Source: Nissolia schottii (taxonomy: Eukaryota > Streptophyta > Magnoliopsida > Fabales > Fabaceae). From it: a DNA stretch of 64,000 bases. Each line of letters begins with the position of its first letter. Position 1 is the stretch's first letter. The position numbers were made by a program, and so were the translations under genes. The notes beneath the pieces were generated by a model. That model had not been told where the DNA came from. It did not search any database and saw only the letters and a program-made list of their open reading frames with translations. The stretch covers positions 62,001 to 126,000 of the forward strand of contig QANU01112598.1 of the NCBI GenBank assembly GCA_003254905.1. The letters are read 5' to 3'. Positions 23,481 to 36,502 of the stretch are shown here, in pieces.

Positions 23481-24353
23481 ATCCTAGCTAGATCGAAGCA
23501 AATATGAAAGTTTCTCCTGTACTCTGGGGGGGTTATACCCCTTTACTTTCAACTTTTTTATTTTTAATAATTTTTAAAATTAAATTTATTAGATGTTGTT
23601 ATTGTTTTATGATCTAATATAATATACTAATGTGTTATATGATTTAACACAATAAATTAATTTTTTTAATATAATATTTGTGTCATAAGTTTAAATAATC
23701 CTTGAATCTTCTTACAAGTTGACTATTTTAAAAATTTGTTAAGATCATGTAAAACTTGAAATGTAAAATCTAAATTAGTCACAAAATTCAATGAATTTAA
23801 TTTAAAAAATTATTAAAACAAAAAAAGTTTAATGAGAATGAATAAATATTTTAGAGATACTAGAGAAATTTCCTTATAAACGGTATTCTAAGTGGTTCTT
23901 GAAATTCTAAAATGTTGTCTTGCAACATTAGTCTCTATTGACTACCTTTTTTTTAAAAAAAAAAAGTTTAACTAATAGAAACTAATTTTAAAATTTTAAG
24001 AATTAAATTGACAATTTAATTTATTTTTTTTAAAAATCACTTAAAACACAAAATCATTTTTCAAAAAATAATAAGTTGACACTAAACCTTAAATAATAAT
24101 TTTGGTTTCCAATCGATCAATTCATGCTGGCCCGTGGACCAACCTTGCCACGTCATGCTTAGGTTTGTTCACTTACAATCCATGTGAAAAATTGCTGCAT
24201 GTGCATAACCTGCAAGAAGTTTGCTTAGCTGCAACGACATCATCACATGGCTCACCAGAGCCTCATCAGTTCCATTACATTTATGACCGCCTAGCTTTCC
24301 GTAATTAATGATGCTATCAAGCTGGGGCGAAGGCTTCCCCTTCCAACCCACCT
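23481..24353. other. AT-rich intergenic DNA, no gene seen
   Basis: No credible coding frame. A stretch at about 23565-23680 is repeated in diverged form at about 26549-26680. Confidence 0.5.
23565..23680. repeat. Dispersed AT-rich repeat, copy 1
   Basis: It shares AATTTTTAAAATTAAATTTAT, TTATATGATC-type words, ATGTGTTA and AATATAATATTT, in the same order, with 26549-26680. Family unknown. Confidence 0.5.
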
Positions 24354-24362
24354 TGTAATTTT

Positions 24363-25555
24363 GGTGAAGGCTAAGATGGTACTCCTTATTTTTGGTACGA
24401 TATCCCTAAATTCTCAAAAAATTAACTTTTACAAATTATGAATCAACATTCACCTTTTTAATGTTTATTAGATTTTGTCCACACTTTATTATTTGCACAC
24501 TAACTCTCGATATAGACAAAATTATTAAAATACCCTTATGATCTCTCCTCCCTCTCCTTCACCTCAGCCGCCGCCTCCACCCACCACCACCTTTACAACC
24601 ACTATGTCCATTCTTATCACAAGAAGAACCTCCAGACCCAGCACTATCGGCCACCCCTCCCTACACCAACACTACCAACAGCAACCACCAACCATTCCCG
24701 ACCACTACCAACAAAACCACCCATATTACCAACACCCGAGTTACCACCATTACCCACCAACAACCCACCCACTGATCTCAGATCCCACACAACCTCCACC
24801 CGAATATACACAACCACCGCAACCAACAACACTACCACCACCAATCGAACTATCACCCACATACAACCACCCCATTACAGACCTACGCCTACTCTGTTTC
24901 ACCTACCCCCACCGCAAGAACAACCACAACTTCTAGATCCACCTTCAGTCCTTGTGAGTACCACCGCCACTATTCTCCACCAACACATCTAGATCCACCA
25001 CAACAACAACTCAGATCTCTAACTGCCTTCAGATCAACACCACCACCAACACAGATTCAAAAAGAGAAAAAGAAGAGAAAAAGAAGGATCCAAATCTGAC
25101 CAGTGGAGCGGTGTTGTTGAGCGCGACAGCCACAGCGACACCACCACCGCGTTTTGGTTGTGTCACGAAGGGCCACTGAGACGGAGGGGGTGACGATAAT
25201 AGAATGCATTCTCCACTCCCCAAATCGGTTCAGGTTTTGGGCTCGCCGGAGCATCATCTCGCTGCAACGATCACTGCAGCTCCACCGTGGCCATAATCGG
25301 CCGTGCATCAGGCCGGTTTCGTGTGTTAGTGTTTGAGAGAGAGGGAGGGAGGAGAGATTGGTGAGGGTATTTTGGACTTTTTAACTGAGCTAAGGGGGCT
25401 TTGTTGTAAATATTCAAATTTTTAAAGCTTGGGCACAATGAAATAAAACAGAATTTGTGTGGCTGAAATGCTATAAAAAAAAGTTAAAATTGGTGGAATT
25501 TAGAGGTACCATTGGATGGTACAAAAAAATGAAAGATACCATCTTATCCTTCACC
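24363..25555. mobile_element. Non-autonomous Mutator-like element with gene-like cargo
   Basis: Terminal inverted repeats of about 50-60 bp begin GGTGAAGG(C/A)TAAGATGGTA at both ends. They are flanked by perfect 9-bp duplications TGTAATTTT at 24354-24362 and 25556-25564. A 9-bp duplication with long TIRs is the signature of Mutator-like elements. No transposase is present. The interior (about 24540-25370) is GC-richer than the surroundings. It has a Pro/Thr/Gln-rich open frame at 24538-24936 and, on the minus strand from about 25360, a 5'UTR-like CT-rich tract followed by coding-like sequence. This composition fits a captured host-gene fragment (Pack-MULE), but no source gene can be named. 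Confidence 0.8.
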
Positions 25556-25951
25556 TGTAATTTTGGTGCATCACACAAGTGACAAAAAATTGGTCTACAT
25601 TTATTGTAATTTGACCACATTTATTTCTTTCGCTCCCCTCCACCTTTCACTCTTCCTTGTATTGCTTGTATTTTTCATAAGCACTTAATTGTTAGAAACC
25701 CTTAAAAGCCGTAGAATAACATGCATATCACATCGTCTTCATAAATAAAATCAGACGAAATTTTTTTTAACTTTATATATAGTACCAAACAACAATATCT
25801 GCCAGCAATCTTTATGTGCCCTATTATTTTGGCTTAGTCAGATTATTTGTCTGATCCTGAGATTTGGATTTTTTACATATATATGGCCTTAATACATTTG
25901 TATTCCTATAATATGGTCCATTCAAAAAAATTACGAATGTATGAGTTTCTT

Positions 25952-26157
25952 GTCTGAAATCGCCACCCCCTATAGCGATTTCAGACATTTAAATTTTTTA
26001 TTTTTTATTTTTTTAAAGTCTGAAATCACTATCCCGTGGCAATTTTAGACTTTTTGAATTTTTATTTTTTTAAATCTGAAACTGCCATCCCCTGTAGCGA
26101 TTTCAGACATCTGATTTTTTTTTTTAATTTTTGAATTTTCTGGTGGTGATTTCAGAA
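25952..26157. repeat. Tandem array of short hairpins
   Basis: Three imperfect inverted repeats lie in tandem at 25952-25985, 26018-26050 and 26075-26108, with a partial fourth at about 26140-26157. Each has arms GTCTGAAATCGCC and GCGATTTCAGAC, or variants, around a C-rich loop. Spacers are T-rich with a period of about 60-65 bp. Confidence 0.75.
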
Positions 26158-26548
26158 ATTTGCCTCATATTTTTATAATTTCTCATTTCAACCCATATTT
26201 TGAGAATTTTTCCCTCCCAAAACCACATAAACGTTGAAATTCCTTTTTAATCCAATCCTTTTCACCCCGTTGTTGGCTTCGATGTCATTTTCACTTGCGA
26301 ATCGATATGTTTGGCTTCTTCCACATATATGATTCATACATGAATAAGATAATAAACTTGAGTATTTACAGAAAAATAAACCCTCATCACTTTTACTAGT
26401 TTACCTAATTAAAATTATAAACGTTTGATCATAACAGTTTCTAACACTAAGAACCATGCTTACAATTTTAGGGAGATATATAGGTCAGTATTTACATATG
26501 GTGGTTTCTTATTTACCCTATGAAATAAATACCTCATGCTATTAAATT

Positions 26549-26680
26549 TATTAATTTTTGATAATTTTTAAAATTAAATTTATCTAATTTTGTTATCATT
26601 CCATTATATAATATGACATATTAATAAATTATATGATCTAATGTGTTAAATTAATGTTTTTCAATATAATATTTATAGAG
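26549..26680. repeat. Dispersed AT-rich repeat, copy 2
   Basis: Diverged partner of 23565-23680 in the same orientation. The match ends close to TATAATATTTATAG. Confidence 0.5.
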
Positions 26681-28205
26681 AGGTGCATTGTAAGCTAAAA
26701 TAGGATGTGAAATGATTTGATTTGAAATGATTTGAATTGAATTGATTTGAATTGAAAATCAATTATCATGTTTAGAATCAACCATATAAAATGGATATGA
26801 AATTGATTTAGAAATCAATTACCATGTTTGGAATTCATCAAAATACGAATTGATTTCATTTTGTTTGATTAATTTACATTTTTTTCTCTTATTAAAATAG
26901 GAATTGAAATTTTTTAAACCATATTTTTTGAAATAATTTATTTTTCAAAAAAAATATTTTTTGAATTTTATTTATTTTTAAAAAAATTGAAAAAAATTAA
27001 AATAATTTTTTTCCAAAACTTTTTTTTTGGGAATTTCTAAAAAAATATTTTTTTTAGAAAAAATCAATTTTGGAAAAAAAATTGAACAAAATTCTATTTG
27101 GAATATTTTTTTGATAATTTGTTTTTTGAAAAAAAAATCTTTCAAAAAAAATTAGGAGTAAAATAAATTTTTATAATAATAAATTTGATTTGATGGAGAT
27201 GATAGAATTTGTAAATTTAGTTATTTGAATAGGGATAAAATAGTCTTTTAAGTTAACATAAATTCAATTCCAAACAAATCATTGAAAAAGTAATTGAATT
27301 TCTAATGTAAGCAACTTGAATTATCATAGATTTAGGAAATCAAACCAATTCTCTTTTCTTAAATAACATTATGTATTTATCTCCATAAAGTAGGTGAAAA
27401 ATCACCTTTCCACGCTCTTAAATGTTTTTTTAAAAGTCAGGTATTATTATGATTGGTGCTTATAATTTGAGAGATATTTGAAAATTGACTCATTTATATA
27501 CAGACACTGAAATGTGAATCTTAAACAAACTCATATTATAAGATCGATGCTTACAATTTTAGGCAACCGTGTGGCAGAAGACATTGCTAAGTGGGCACTC
27601 GTCAATGGAGTATTTGGTCATCCCCCGTACTGTATTTTCGATTTAGTTCTCTCTGATGCTATTGGGGTACTCTCCATATCATACCCCACAATGTAATTAG
27701 TTCTTAATTAGCTTGATATAACATTTCACTGATAAACAAAATTCAAATTATGTTTTGCTTCTCTCCGACTAAATGAAAACTGTAGATCATGGCATCCGCC
27801 TAAAAGTATGACAAAATCCTCAATACCTAACAAATTGATCTCTCAAAAAAGAAATCTATTTATCACAGTCTATGACTATTTAAAATATAGGATAAATTAG
27901 TCATTGATTCACATCTTCAAAGGATTTGTATGATAAATTGATTTCTAATGAATTGTAAAGTAGCCCAAATTAATACATGATAAAAATATAAATAGGATAA
28001 ATAAACATATCGAGATATATACTCAGAGAAAACTAACATGTCTTATATTTTTAATAATCATGGACTACGAAATGTTTTCTTTTTTTCCTGTTGAAGAACC
28101 TAATTGTTGGGCACTATTTTTCACTGTTTTCGATAGAGATCAAATTGACGGTTTAGTATGAAAATGAAAATATAAATTATTTAACAATTCAAGCTTGTTG
28201 TGTTG
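26681..28205. other. Low-complexity AT-rich intergenic DNA
   Basis: 26705-26800 holds repeats of GATTTGAATTGA. 26880-27180 is mostly A and T homopolymer runs. Related ATTCAATTCC/GAATTGA words recur at about 27245-27310, so a decayed inverted-repeat element is possible but not demonstrable. No gene recognised. Confidence 0.4.
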
Positions 28206-28730
28206 CAGTGGAAGCATATGCAAAGTGTCAACTTATTATGGTACAATTTTTGATGGCTAACTACATCAATTTAAATTGTAACTCTTTTTAATTCTCAATT
28301 GGCTGCTGGTACTTGGGAGCAATGTCAAGCACGGCATATGCATAGTGCGAACTATTATGGTACAAGCTTTTGTTAAACATCTTGAAAAAATTGAGTGTTA
28401 AACATCGTGGAAAAATCAATAAATGGAACACAAATAAATCTAGGAGAAAGATAAATAATAGAGAAATAACAATTGTATTATCTGAGAGTTGTTGTTCTTT
28501 GCATAGGAGGCTGAACCTATTTATAGGCTAAAGATTCAACGGCCAAAATACAACGACCAAAAATAAATTACAATTAATTAATAAGATTAAATCAAATCAA
28601 ATCAATAATGATCATTAATATAAATTATTTTTAACAGCTTTGATGGCTAACTACATCAATTTATATTGTAACTCCTTTTAATTCTCAATTGGCTGCTAGT
28701 ACTTTGGGAGCAATGTCATGCATGGCAATA
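28206..28730. repeat. Tandem duplication of about 125 bp, second copy interrupted by an LTR
   Basis: Copy 1 (about 28208-28330) and copy 2 (about 28331-28370 plus 28642-28730) share GCATATGCA, ATTATGGTACAA, GATGGCTAACTACATCAATT, TTCTCAATTGGCTGCT and GGGAGCAATGTCA. Copy 2 is split by the solo LTR at 28371-28636, so the duplication is older than that insertion. Confidence 0.8.
28371..28636 (-). mobile_element. Solo LTR, copia-like (266 bp)
   Basis: The segment starts TGTTAAACATC and ends TTTTTAACA, with terminal inverted repeats TGTTAAA/TTTAACA. It is flanked by perfect 5-bp duplications GCTTT (28366-28370 and 28637-28641). A minus-strand TATA region (CCTATAAATAGG, 28516-28527) and a downstream transcribed-like region indicate minus orientation. 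There is no internal region. Confidence 0.85.
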
Positions 28731-30196
28731 TTTGATCCCAAATTCCTAATTAAATAGAACAAGAGTTTTATCACTTATTAAAGTAGATTTATCTCTAAAG
28801 AAAAAATAAAAAATAAAAAATACGAGCATATATAATAATTTTTTAGATTCGACGTATTATAATTACACTATATTTTATTAATTTAAAGATGACATATGCA
28901 TACAAATTTTAAGATAAATAAAGTTAAAGTTGGAGGAGAAAATTTGCCTCCGTCATTAGAGCCGAATATTTTTTGAAAAATATTCGTAGATCACCCACCA
29001 ATATATACTTTCATGTTTTGACTTTAGAAAAAATAAACTCATCTTAAAAGAATCGTATTACCTAATTACAGTCATTAGCTAATATTATATGCTTCTGATT
29101 CTGTCATTCTTTCTCATTTATGGTCTTTATTGTATTTTTCAAATTTACGTAAACATTAATTTATCAATTTGAGGTTAAATAAGCTTTTTGGCAACTTATT
29201 TTTATTTATTTTTTTTAATTTAGTCTTTTATATTTGATTTTGTTTACTTCGATCTTTTACATTTCATATTAATATCAATTTAATTTTTTCATCGAAAAAT
29301 TAATAAAATATTATCATGAATAATTTATGTCAGATTTATGCAGTGGCGCAGCAAAAAAATCTCATAAGGCGGCCACAATTAATTAAATGTACAAATATGA
29401 CGAAGCTCAATATGAATTATATATCACGTACACATTGTTATTCAATAAATTTTTTTCTCATATTTTTCTTAGTTGCAACTTATAGTTATATAAAAATATA
29501 TCTAAATTAATACATCATATAACTTACCAGGACTCTTCATGAACAAGGGAAAAAAAATGAATAAATAAAGAATCCCTAAAATGGCTATTCTAGATATTAT
29601 TGTTATGTTCCATACCACATATAATGTAAACAATATATATAGTAAAAAAAAATTGAGGAAGAAAGAAAAAGGAGAAAGAGAAAAGAGTTATTTACCAAAA
29701 AAGAAAAAAAGAAAAAACGTGAAAATATCATTTCTAAAAGAAATATATATCTGGCATTCATGCGTCAAAAATTAATAAAATAAACTAATAGACCTCCCAA
29801 CAATTTCGATTTTGTGGCATCCTGCCACCCTCGAAAGAGGTAATGTGGATGTAATGGTTTTGGGTGTCACTGTCACACTTAAATGACAACATCCTGGGTA
29901 ACATTCAGGGATGAATAATTTAACACACCACTGGTCACGTGATGACAAAAGATACTCTAATGATTCAAGAAAAGTCAACATAATGTAGAAGACGGAGAAG
30001 GCCGAAATTAAGTCGAATTAAGGCAGAGGTACGTCAGAAAGACTACACGCCGGCCATGACTTAAAATGCACTTGCCATATTTCGTTAAAAACATGGATTT
30101 TTGTTCCTTAAACACTTGTAAAGGAATGTATAATGCATGGAGTAAAGGTTTAACTTGATCTCTATTAAATTATTAATGTAATAGGTGAACTTAATC

Positions 30197-30198
<2 letters not shown>
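28731..30198. other. Intergenic region upstream of ABCC gene A
   Basis: AT-rich, with no supported coding frame. An A/G-rich low-complexity tract lies at 29645-29720. Confidence 0.45.

Positions 30199-30227
<29 letters not shown>
30199..30227. repeat. (AT)n microsatellite upstream of gene A
   Basis: About 13-14 AT units ending in ATAAAAAG lie roughly 185 bp before the gene A start codon. The 3' edge could act as a TATA element, but this is not established. Confidence 0.8.
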
Positions 30228-30231
<4 letters not shown>

Positions 30232-30409
30232 GATCATTTTGCCAATAAAAAATTACATTTGGCACGATTTTCATATATTATAATTTTCTCTGCCACTATA
30301 TTAAAAGTTAGTGCAAGTTGTTGAGTTCAGTGAAATCATCTTAAATTTTGTGCTCCCTGAAGGCACGTCCCTCGCTGGTGCTGGAGCACAAACCAATCAA
30401 GCTCCAAAA

Positions 30410-33400
30410 ATGGCTTACTATGGGAACACAACAGGTAAAATTTACTTAATTTCGTTCTTTTCTTTCTTTTTCTTGAATGTTATATATGTAGGTATTCTTG
30501 TCTCAGTTATATATGTTGTGTGAGTACTATACTATCTTCTACTCCTATAATATGTAATTGGTTCTTGCTTTTCTGCACCATCTATTTCATAGCCAGTTTT
30601 TCATAAACATTTCCAACTTTTTTTTTTTTTTAATGTTTCTTCTCTTTATTGGATATGCAGGGAACTTCACATGGATTTGTCTGAGAGACTTTGATTTTAC
30701 TTCTGTGTGTACTCAAAGGAGCATAGTAGACGCTATCAATCTGCTCTTTGTATGTGTCTTCTACATCTCTTTGCTTATCAGTTTGATCAGAAGAGGTTCA
30801 GCAAGTGGTGGCAACAGAAAGAACCTGATTTTCACACTTGTATCAATCTGTTGTGCTCTTGTTAGCATTGGCTTTTTTGTAATTGGCCTATGGAATCTCA
30901 TAGCCAAAACTGGTGGCTCTGACCAGCTGAGCTGGTTATCTGGCATCATCGGAGGAATCTTTTGGATTTCTTTGACAGTTTCCTTGCTTGTTCAGAGACA
31001 CAAATGGATAAAAGTTCTAAACTCAGTCTGGTGGGGATGTTCTTGTTTATTGGTTTCGGCTCTCAACGTCGAAATTCTGTTCAAAGAGCATGCAATTGAA
31101 GTTTTTGATGTGGTACAGTGGCTTGTGCACTTGTTGCTTCTCTTCTGTGCCTTCCAAAATCTTGGTTGCTTGGTCACTCCAAGTATGCAAGATGCTACAA
31201 ATTTATCTGAGCCTCTCTTAGCTCAGAAAGGTGAAAATAAACAAACAGGACTTGGCCATGCTAGCTTCCTAAGCAAGTTGATTTTCTCTTGGGTCAACCC
31301 TTTACTCCGGTTGGGTTACTCAAAAGCACTAGCTCTTGAAGACATCCCTTCTCTTGTTCCTGAAGATGAAGCACACTCAGCCTACCAAGAGTTTGTGCTC
31401 GCATGGGAATCCCTTTTAAGGGAGAGGGGCAAGAACAATACCAAAAACTTGGTTCTATGGTCTGTGGTTAGAGTTTACCTTAAAGAGAACATGTTAATAG
31501 CATTTTGTGCATTAATCAGAACTGTCTGCGTAGTGGTTTCTCCTCTTATACTCTATGCTTTTGTAAACTACTCAAATAACACAGAGGCAGATCTCAGAGA
31601 GGGTCTTTCCATATTGGGATTTCTGATTCTCACAAAAGTGCTTGAATCTTTTTCCCAGAGGCATTGGTTCTTTGAGTCAAGGAGGTCAGGAATGAAAATG
31701 AGATCAGCTCTCATGGTGGCAGTCTATCAAAAACAGTTGAAGCTTTCGAGCTCATCGAGGAGAAGGCACTCGGCTGGTGAAATTGTGAATTACATTGCGG
31801 TTGATGCGTATAGAATGGGGGAGTTACCATGGTGGTTTCACATGACATGGACTAGTGCAGTGCAGCTTGTTATGGCCATTGTTGTCCTTTTCGGTGTTGT
31901 GGGTCTCGGGGCCCTTCCTGGTTTAGTCCCTTTCATCGTCTGTGGAGTTCTCAACGTACCCTTTGCAAAGATCCTACAAAACTGCCAGTCACAGTTCATG
32001 ATAGCACAGGACGAGCGTCTAAGATCAACTTCAGAAATTCTAAATAGTATGAAGATCATTAAGTTGCAATCCTGGGAAGATAAATTCAAGAGCCTGGTCG
32101 AGTCCCTGCGTGCTAGAGAGTTCATATGGTTGTCTAAGGCACAGATCTTGAAGGCTTCCGGAACGTTTCTTTATTGGATGTCTCCAACCGTTGTATCTTC
32201 CGTTGTTTTCCTTGGATGTGTTGTTTTCCATAGCGCTCCTTTGAACGCAGGAACCATTTTCACGGTTCTTGCAACATTGAGGGTCTTGTCAGAGCCTGTT
32301 AGAATGATCCCAGAGGCTCTATCAATTCTGATCCAGAATGCGGTCTCCTTTGATCGCCTCAATACCTTCTTGCTTGATGAAGAGCTAAGCAACGATGGAA
32401 ATGCAAGCAGTATAAAGCAACGTTCAGTCAATGGCAATGCTGTAGAAATTGAAGCTGCCAACTTTACTTGGGATCAGGAATCAGTTTCCCCAACTTTAAC
32501 TAATGTGAATTTACAAGTCAAATGGGGGCAGAAGATAGCAGTTTGTGGGGCAGTTGGAGGTGGAAAATCATCTCTTTTGCACGCAATACTTGGAGAGATT
32601 CCCAAGATCTCAGGAACTGTGAGTTATTAACCTAACAAGTTTAGTTTATTTATTTATTATCATGCCAAAGTCATCATACTTAGAATTTTAGTATCTTATA
32701 CTTTATCCTACCCTGAAATTTCGTGACAATGGAGAACAGGTTAATGTATGTGGGACCATAGCCTATGTTTCTCAAACTTCTTGGATACAAAGCGGGACAG
32801 TTCGAGATAATATACTCTTTGGCAAGCCAATGGACAAAGCAAGATACGAGAATGCTATTAAGGCTTGTGCCCTAGATAAGGACATTAATGATTTTAGCCA
32901 TGGCGATCTGACAGAAATCGGTCAGCGAGGGATCAACATGAGTGGAGGACAAAAGCAAAGGATTCAACTAGCTAGAGCAGTCTACAATGATGCTGACATC
33001 TATCTCCTAGATGACCCTTTCAGCGCGGTTGATGCACACACTGGTGCTATTCTATTCAATGTAAAGGATATATCACTTTCAGACTCTTAATTATAACAAA
33101 AACCATAGGCCTCAAATCAAATCAGTGAATCAAAATAATTTTCACTCACACTAAATTGCAGGAATGCGTCATGACTTGTCTAAGAGAGAAAACAGTCATT
33201 CTGGTGACTCATCAAGTGGAGTTTCTGTCAGAAGTTGATAAAATCCTGGTAAAGTATCTCATTTTGGTGCTTCTATTACATTAGACTCGAGACTAAGTGG
33301 TTGCAACTCAAATTCTAGGTAATGGAAGGAGGAAAGGTTACTCAATCAGGTAGTTATGATGATCTCCTGACAGCTGGGACTGCCTTTGAACAACTAGTGA

Positions 33401-36400
33401 GTGCCCATAAAGATGCAATAAATGAATTTGAACAAAACAATAAAGACAAAGAAGGTCCTGAGAATAAGGCAATGGTTCATCCAGATGAGTCTCATGGATC
33501 TTATCTCTCTAAAATTCAAAGTGAGGGGGAGATCTCTATCAAGGGTCAACAACTTGGGGTGCAGCTTACACAAGAAGAAGAAATAGAGTTTGGTGATGTT
33601 GGGTGGAAGCCATTTTGGGATTATCTTTCATTACCAAGGGGGGAATTCATGCTGTTTTTGGTCATATTGGGACAATCTGCTTTTGTTGCTTTGCAGACTG
33701 CATCAACTTTTTGGCTTGCTCTTGCCATTGAAATACCGGCAGTTACTAGTGCCGTTTTGATTGGTGTTTACTCGTTAGTTTCAATTTTTAGTGCTGTGTT
33801 TGTATATATAAGGTCTTTAATAACTGCACATCTCGGATTAAAAGCTTCATCGGCTTTCTTCTCTAGTTTCACTAAGGCAATCTTCAATGCTCCTATGTTG
33901 TTCTTTGACTCAACTCCTGCAGGAAGGATTTTAACCAGAGTAAGACTTCTTTTTCCGAACCATATTGGAAACTAATCTAAGTAATATACTATTTATTCTT
34001 TAGTAGTTAGTCATTCTCCCGATTTATGTCAAAGTTAGTCATTCCACCAATTTATGTCAAATCTTCTCACTTGCAGGCTTCGTCCGATTTGAGTATTCTG
34101 GACTTCGACATACCTTATGCCATCACTTTTGTATCATCTGTAGGAATTGAAATTGTGGTCATAATTTGTATAATGGCTTCAGTCACATGGCAAGTTCTGA
34201 TTGTTGCAATTCCTGCTATGGTTGCATCCAAATATGTTCAGGTTTATCCCCTTCTCTTTATAATTTTTATTGTCATGCATTTCTCTATCCCTACTTAAGA
34301 CAGAGAGAGAGCTAGCAACTTCTTAATTTTCTATTTCATTTTATTTTATTTCTTCCGAAAGGGGTATTATCAAGCCTCTGCAAGGGAATTGATAAGGATC
34401 AACGGAACCACAAAAGCTCCGGTCATGAACTTTGCAGCTGAGACATCACTTGGAGTGGTTACTGTAAGAGCCTTCAACATGGTGGACAGATTTGTCGCAA
34501 ACTACCTAAAGCTTGTGGACACAGATGCAACATTGTTCTTTCATTCTAATGTGACCATGGAATGGTTAGTTCTAAGGATTGAAGTGCTTCAGAACATGAC
34601 AGTCTTCACTGCAGCCTTATTACTTATACTAGTTCCAATGGGATACGTGTCCCCAGGTAATATTACAACTAAAAGAAAGAAAAAAATAATTACCATGCTT
34701 TTTGTTCATGCTGTTAGTATGCTAATAATGCTTGAAAAATTTTCCTTGGTGTGTGCAGGCCTTGTGGGACTGTCACTTTCTTATGCTTTCACATTGACAC
34801 AAGCCCAAATCTTTTGGACCAGATGGTTTTGCAACTTATCAAACTATATTATCTCTGTTGAAAGAATCAAGCAATTTATTCAAATACCAGCTGAGCCTCC
34901 GGCCATTGTGGAGGATAACAGGCCTCCATCTTCATGGCCTTCCAAGGGAAGGATTACTCTTCAAGCCTTGGAGGTAAGATAGCTAATCAAAATCTATGTT
35001 TATGGATTTTATATTTGGTAAACTCGCATCCTTTTATTTATTTATTTTATTTCTACTTTCGATTTCTTTTTAATCTTATTCTGAAAATTAGAATGAAACT
35101 TGCATCCTTGTTTTTCTACATTGATTTCAGATTAGATATCGCCCAAATGCTCCACTGGTCCTTAAGGGAATCACTTGTACGTTCAAGGAAGGGAATAGAG
35201 TGGGAGTTGTAGGAAGGACTGGAAGTGGAAAAACAACACTTATAAGTGCTTTGTTTCGCTTGGTTGACCCTTCAAGAGGTAATATTCTTATTGATGGGAT
35301 TAACATATGCTCCATCGGGTTGAAGGATTTGAGAATGAAGCTAAGCATTATCCCTCAAGAACCAACTCTATTCAAGGGAAGCATTAGAACAAACTTGGAC
35401 CCTCTGGGCCTCTACTCAGACGATGAAATATGGAAGGTGTGTGAACCAACTCCACAGTTAAAAAATATGTACCAATTAAGTCGCGTTATCTTCTACTATA
35501 TCAGCCTTTCGATAAGCACATATTTGATCAAATTTAATTTGTCTGTAGGCTTTAGAGAAATGTCAGCTCAAGGAAACAATCAACAGTCTACCAAAGCTCT
35601 TGGACTCTTCCGGTTAGGAGCGATTTCAAGAGAATTCTTTTTAAAATTATGAAAAATTTGTATCATTGTTTGTAGCTACATGTTGTCAAAGTTTTCTATT
35701 CAAGTCTGATTCTGGCTAGTTTTACAGTGAGTGATGAAGGTGGAAATTGGAGCTTGGGACAGCGCCAACTGTTTTGCCTTGGAAGAGTGCTACTTAAGAG
35801 GAACAGAATTCTTGTTCTAGATGAAGCTACTGCATCGATTGACTCTGCCACAGATGCAATTTTACAACGAGTAATTAGACAAGAATTTGCAGAATGCACA
35901 GTAATAACCGTGGCTCACAGAGTTCCGACTGTTATAGATAGTGACATGGTCATGGTCCTCTCTTATGGTATGTTAGTTTCGCTCTGTTTCATTTTATTTG
36001 TCATATTTTAGAAAACATTTTGGCTCATAATATGTCATTTCACATATCAATGAACTGAAGCGTTTATAGTTAACTTTTCCAATTTTATCATTCACAATAC
36101 TTCAAACATACCAATAATCAAAAAATGTAGTGTAACATTGATTTAATGAATTAGTTAGACGTTGAAAATTAAACAAGGATATTTTAGTTGAAATGTTCCA
36201 TAATCAACTCTTTATTTTAGGTTCTTTAGCTCTCGTGCATATAAGACAGAATAGAGGAAGTAATAATACTTATTCATTTTTGTTTGTTATTAGATGTACT
36301 ACTTTGGAATCCTGTGTTTGTTTTCCCAATAATTTTTATTTTGGCTTGTTATTAAGGGAAACTAGTCGAATTTGATGAGCCTTCGAAGCTTATGGAGACA

Positions 36401-36502
36401 AACTCTTCATTCTCTAAGCTGGTAGCTGAATATTGGTCCAGCTGCAGGAAGAATTCCTCCCCAAATCTAAGCAGGCAACATAATGACACAGGTGCACAAT
36501 AA
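30410..36502 (+). CDS. ABCC8: ABCC (MRP-type) transporter, ABCC8-like, gene A
   Basis: Twelve exons: 30410-30434, 30661-32618, 32740-33060, 33162-33248, 33319-33939, 34077-34241, 34362-34656, 34759-34973, 35131-35436, 35549-35612, 35728-35967, 36357-36502. All junctions are GT-AG and the joined CDS is 4443 nt (1480 aa), without stops. The start MAYYGNTTG is conserved with gene B. The N-terminal TMD0 hydrophobic helices (about residues 35-165) are followed by MSD1, NBD1 (Walker [10 protein letters not shown] about 638; signature MSGGQ about 728; Walker B IYLLDD about 748-753), MSD2, and NBD2 (Walker [10 protein letters not shown] about 1257; signature WSLGQ about 1360; ILVLDE about 1380-1385). 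NBD1 has Asp in place of the catalytic Glu, as usual in ABCCs. Family role: ATP-driven export of glutathione or other conjugates across vacuolar or plasma membrane. Substrate unknown. The member number is my best match, not proven. Confidence 0.92.

Noticed and set aside
24538..24936. 132-codon Pro/Thr/Gln-rich open frame as a host gene
   Set aside because: Low-complexity CCA/ACC composition, no domain, and it lies inside a Mutator-like element. Kept only as possible cargo.
25952..26157. CRISPR-like array
   Set aside because: Only three to four diverged palindromic units with T-rich spacers in a plant nuclear context. CRISPR arrays are not expected and no cas genes exist.
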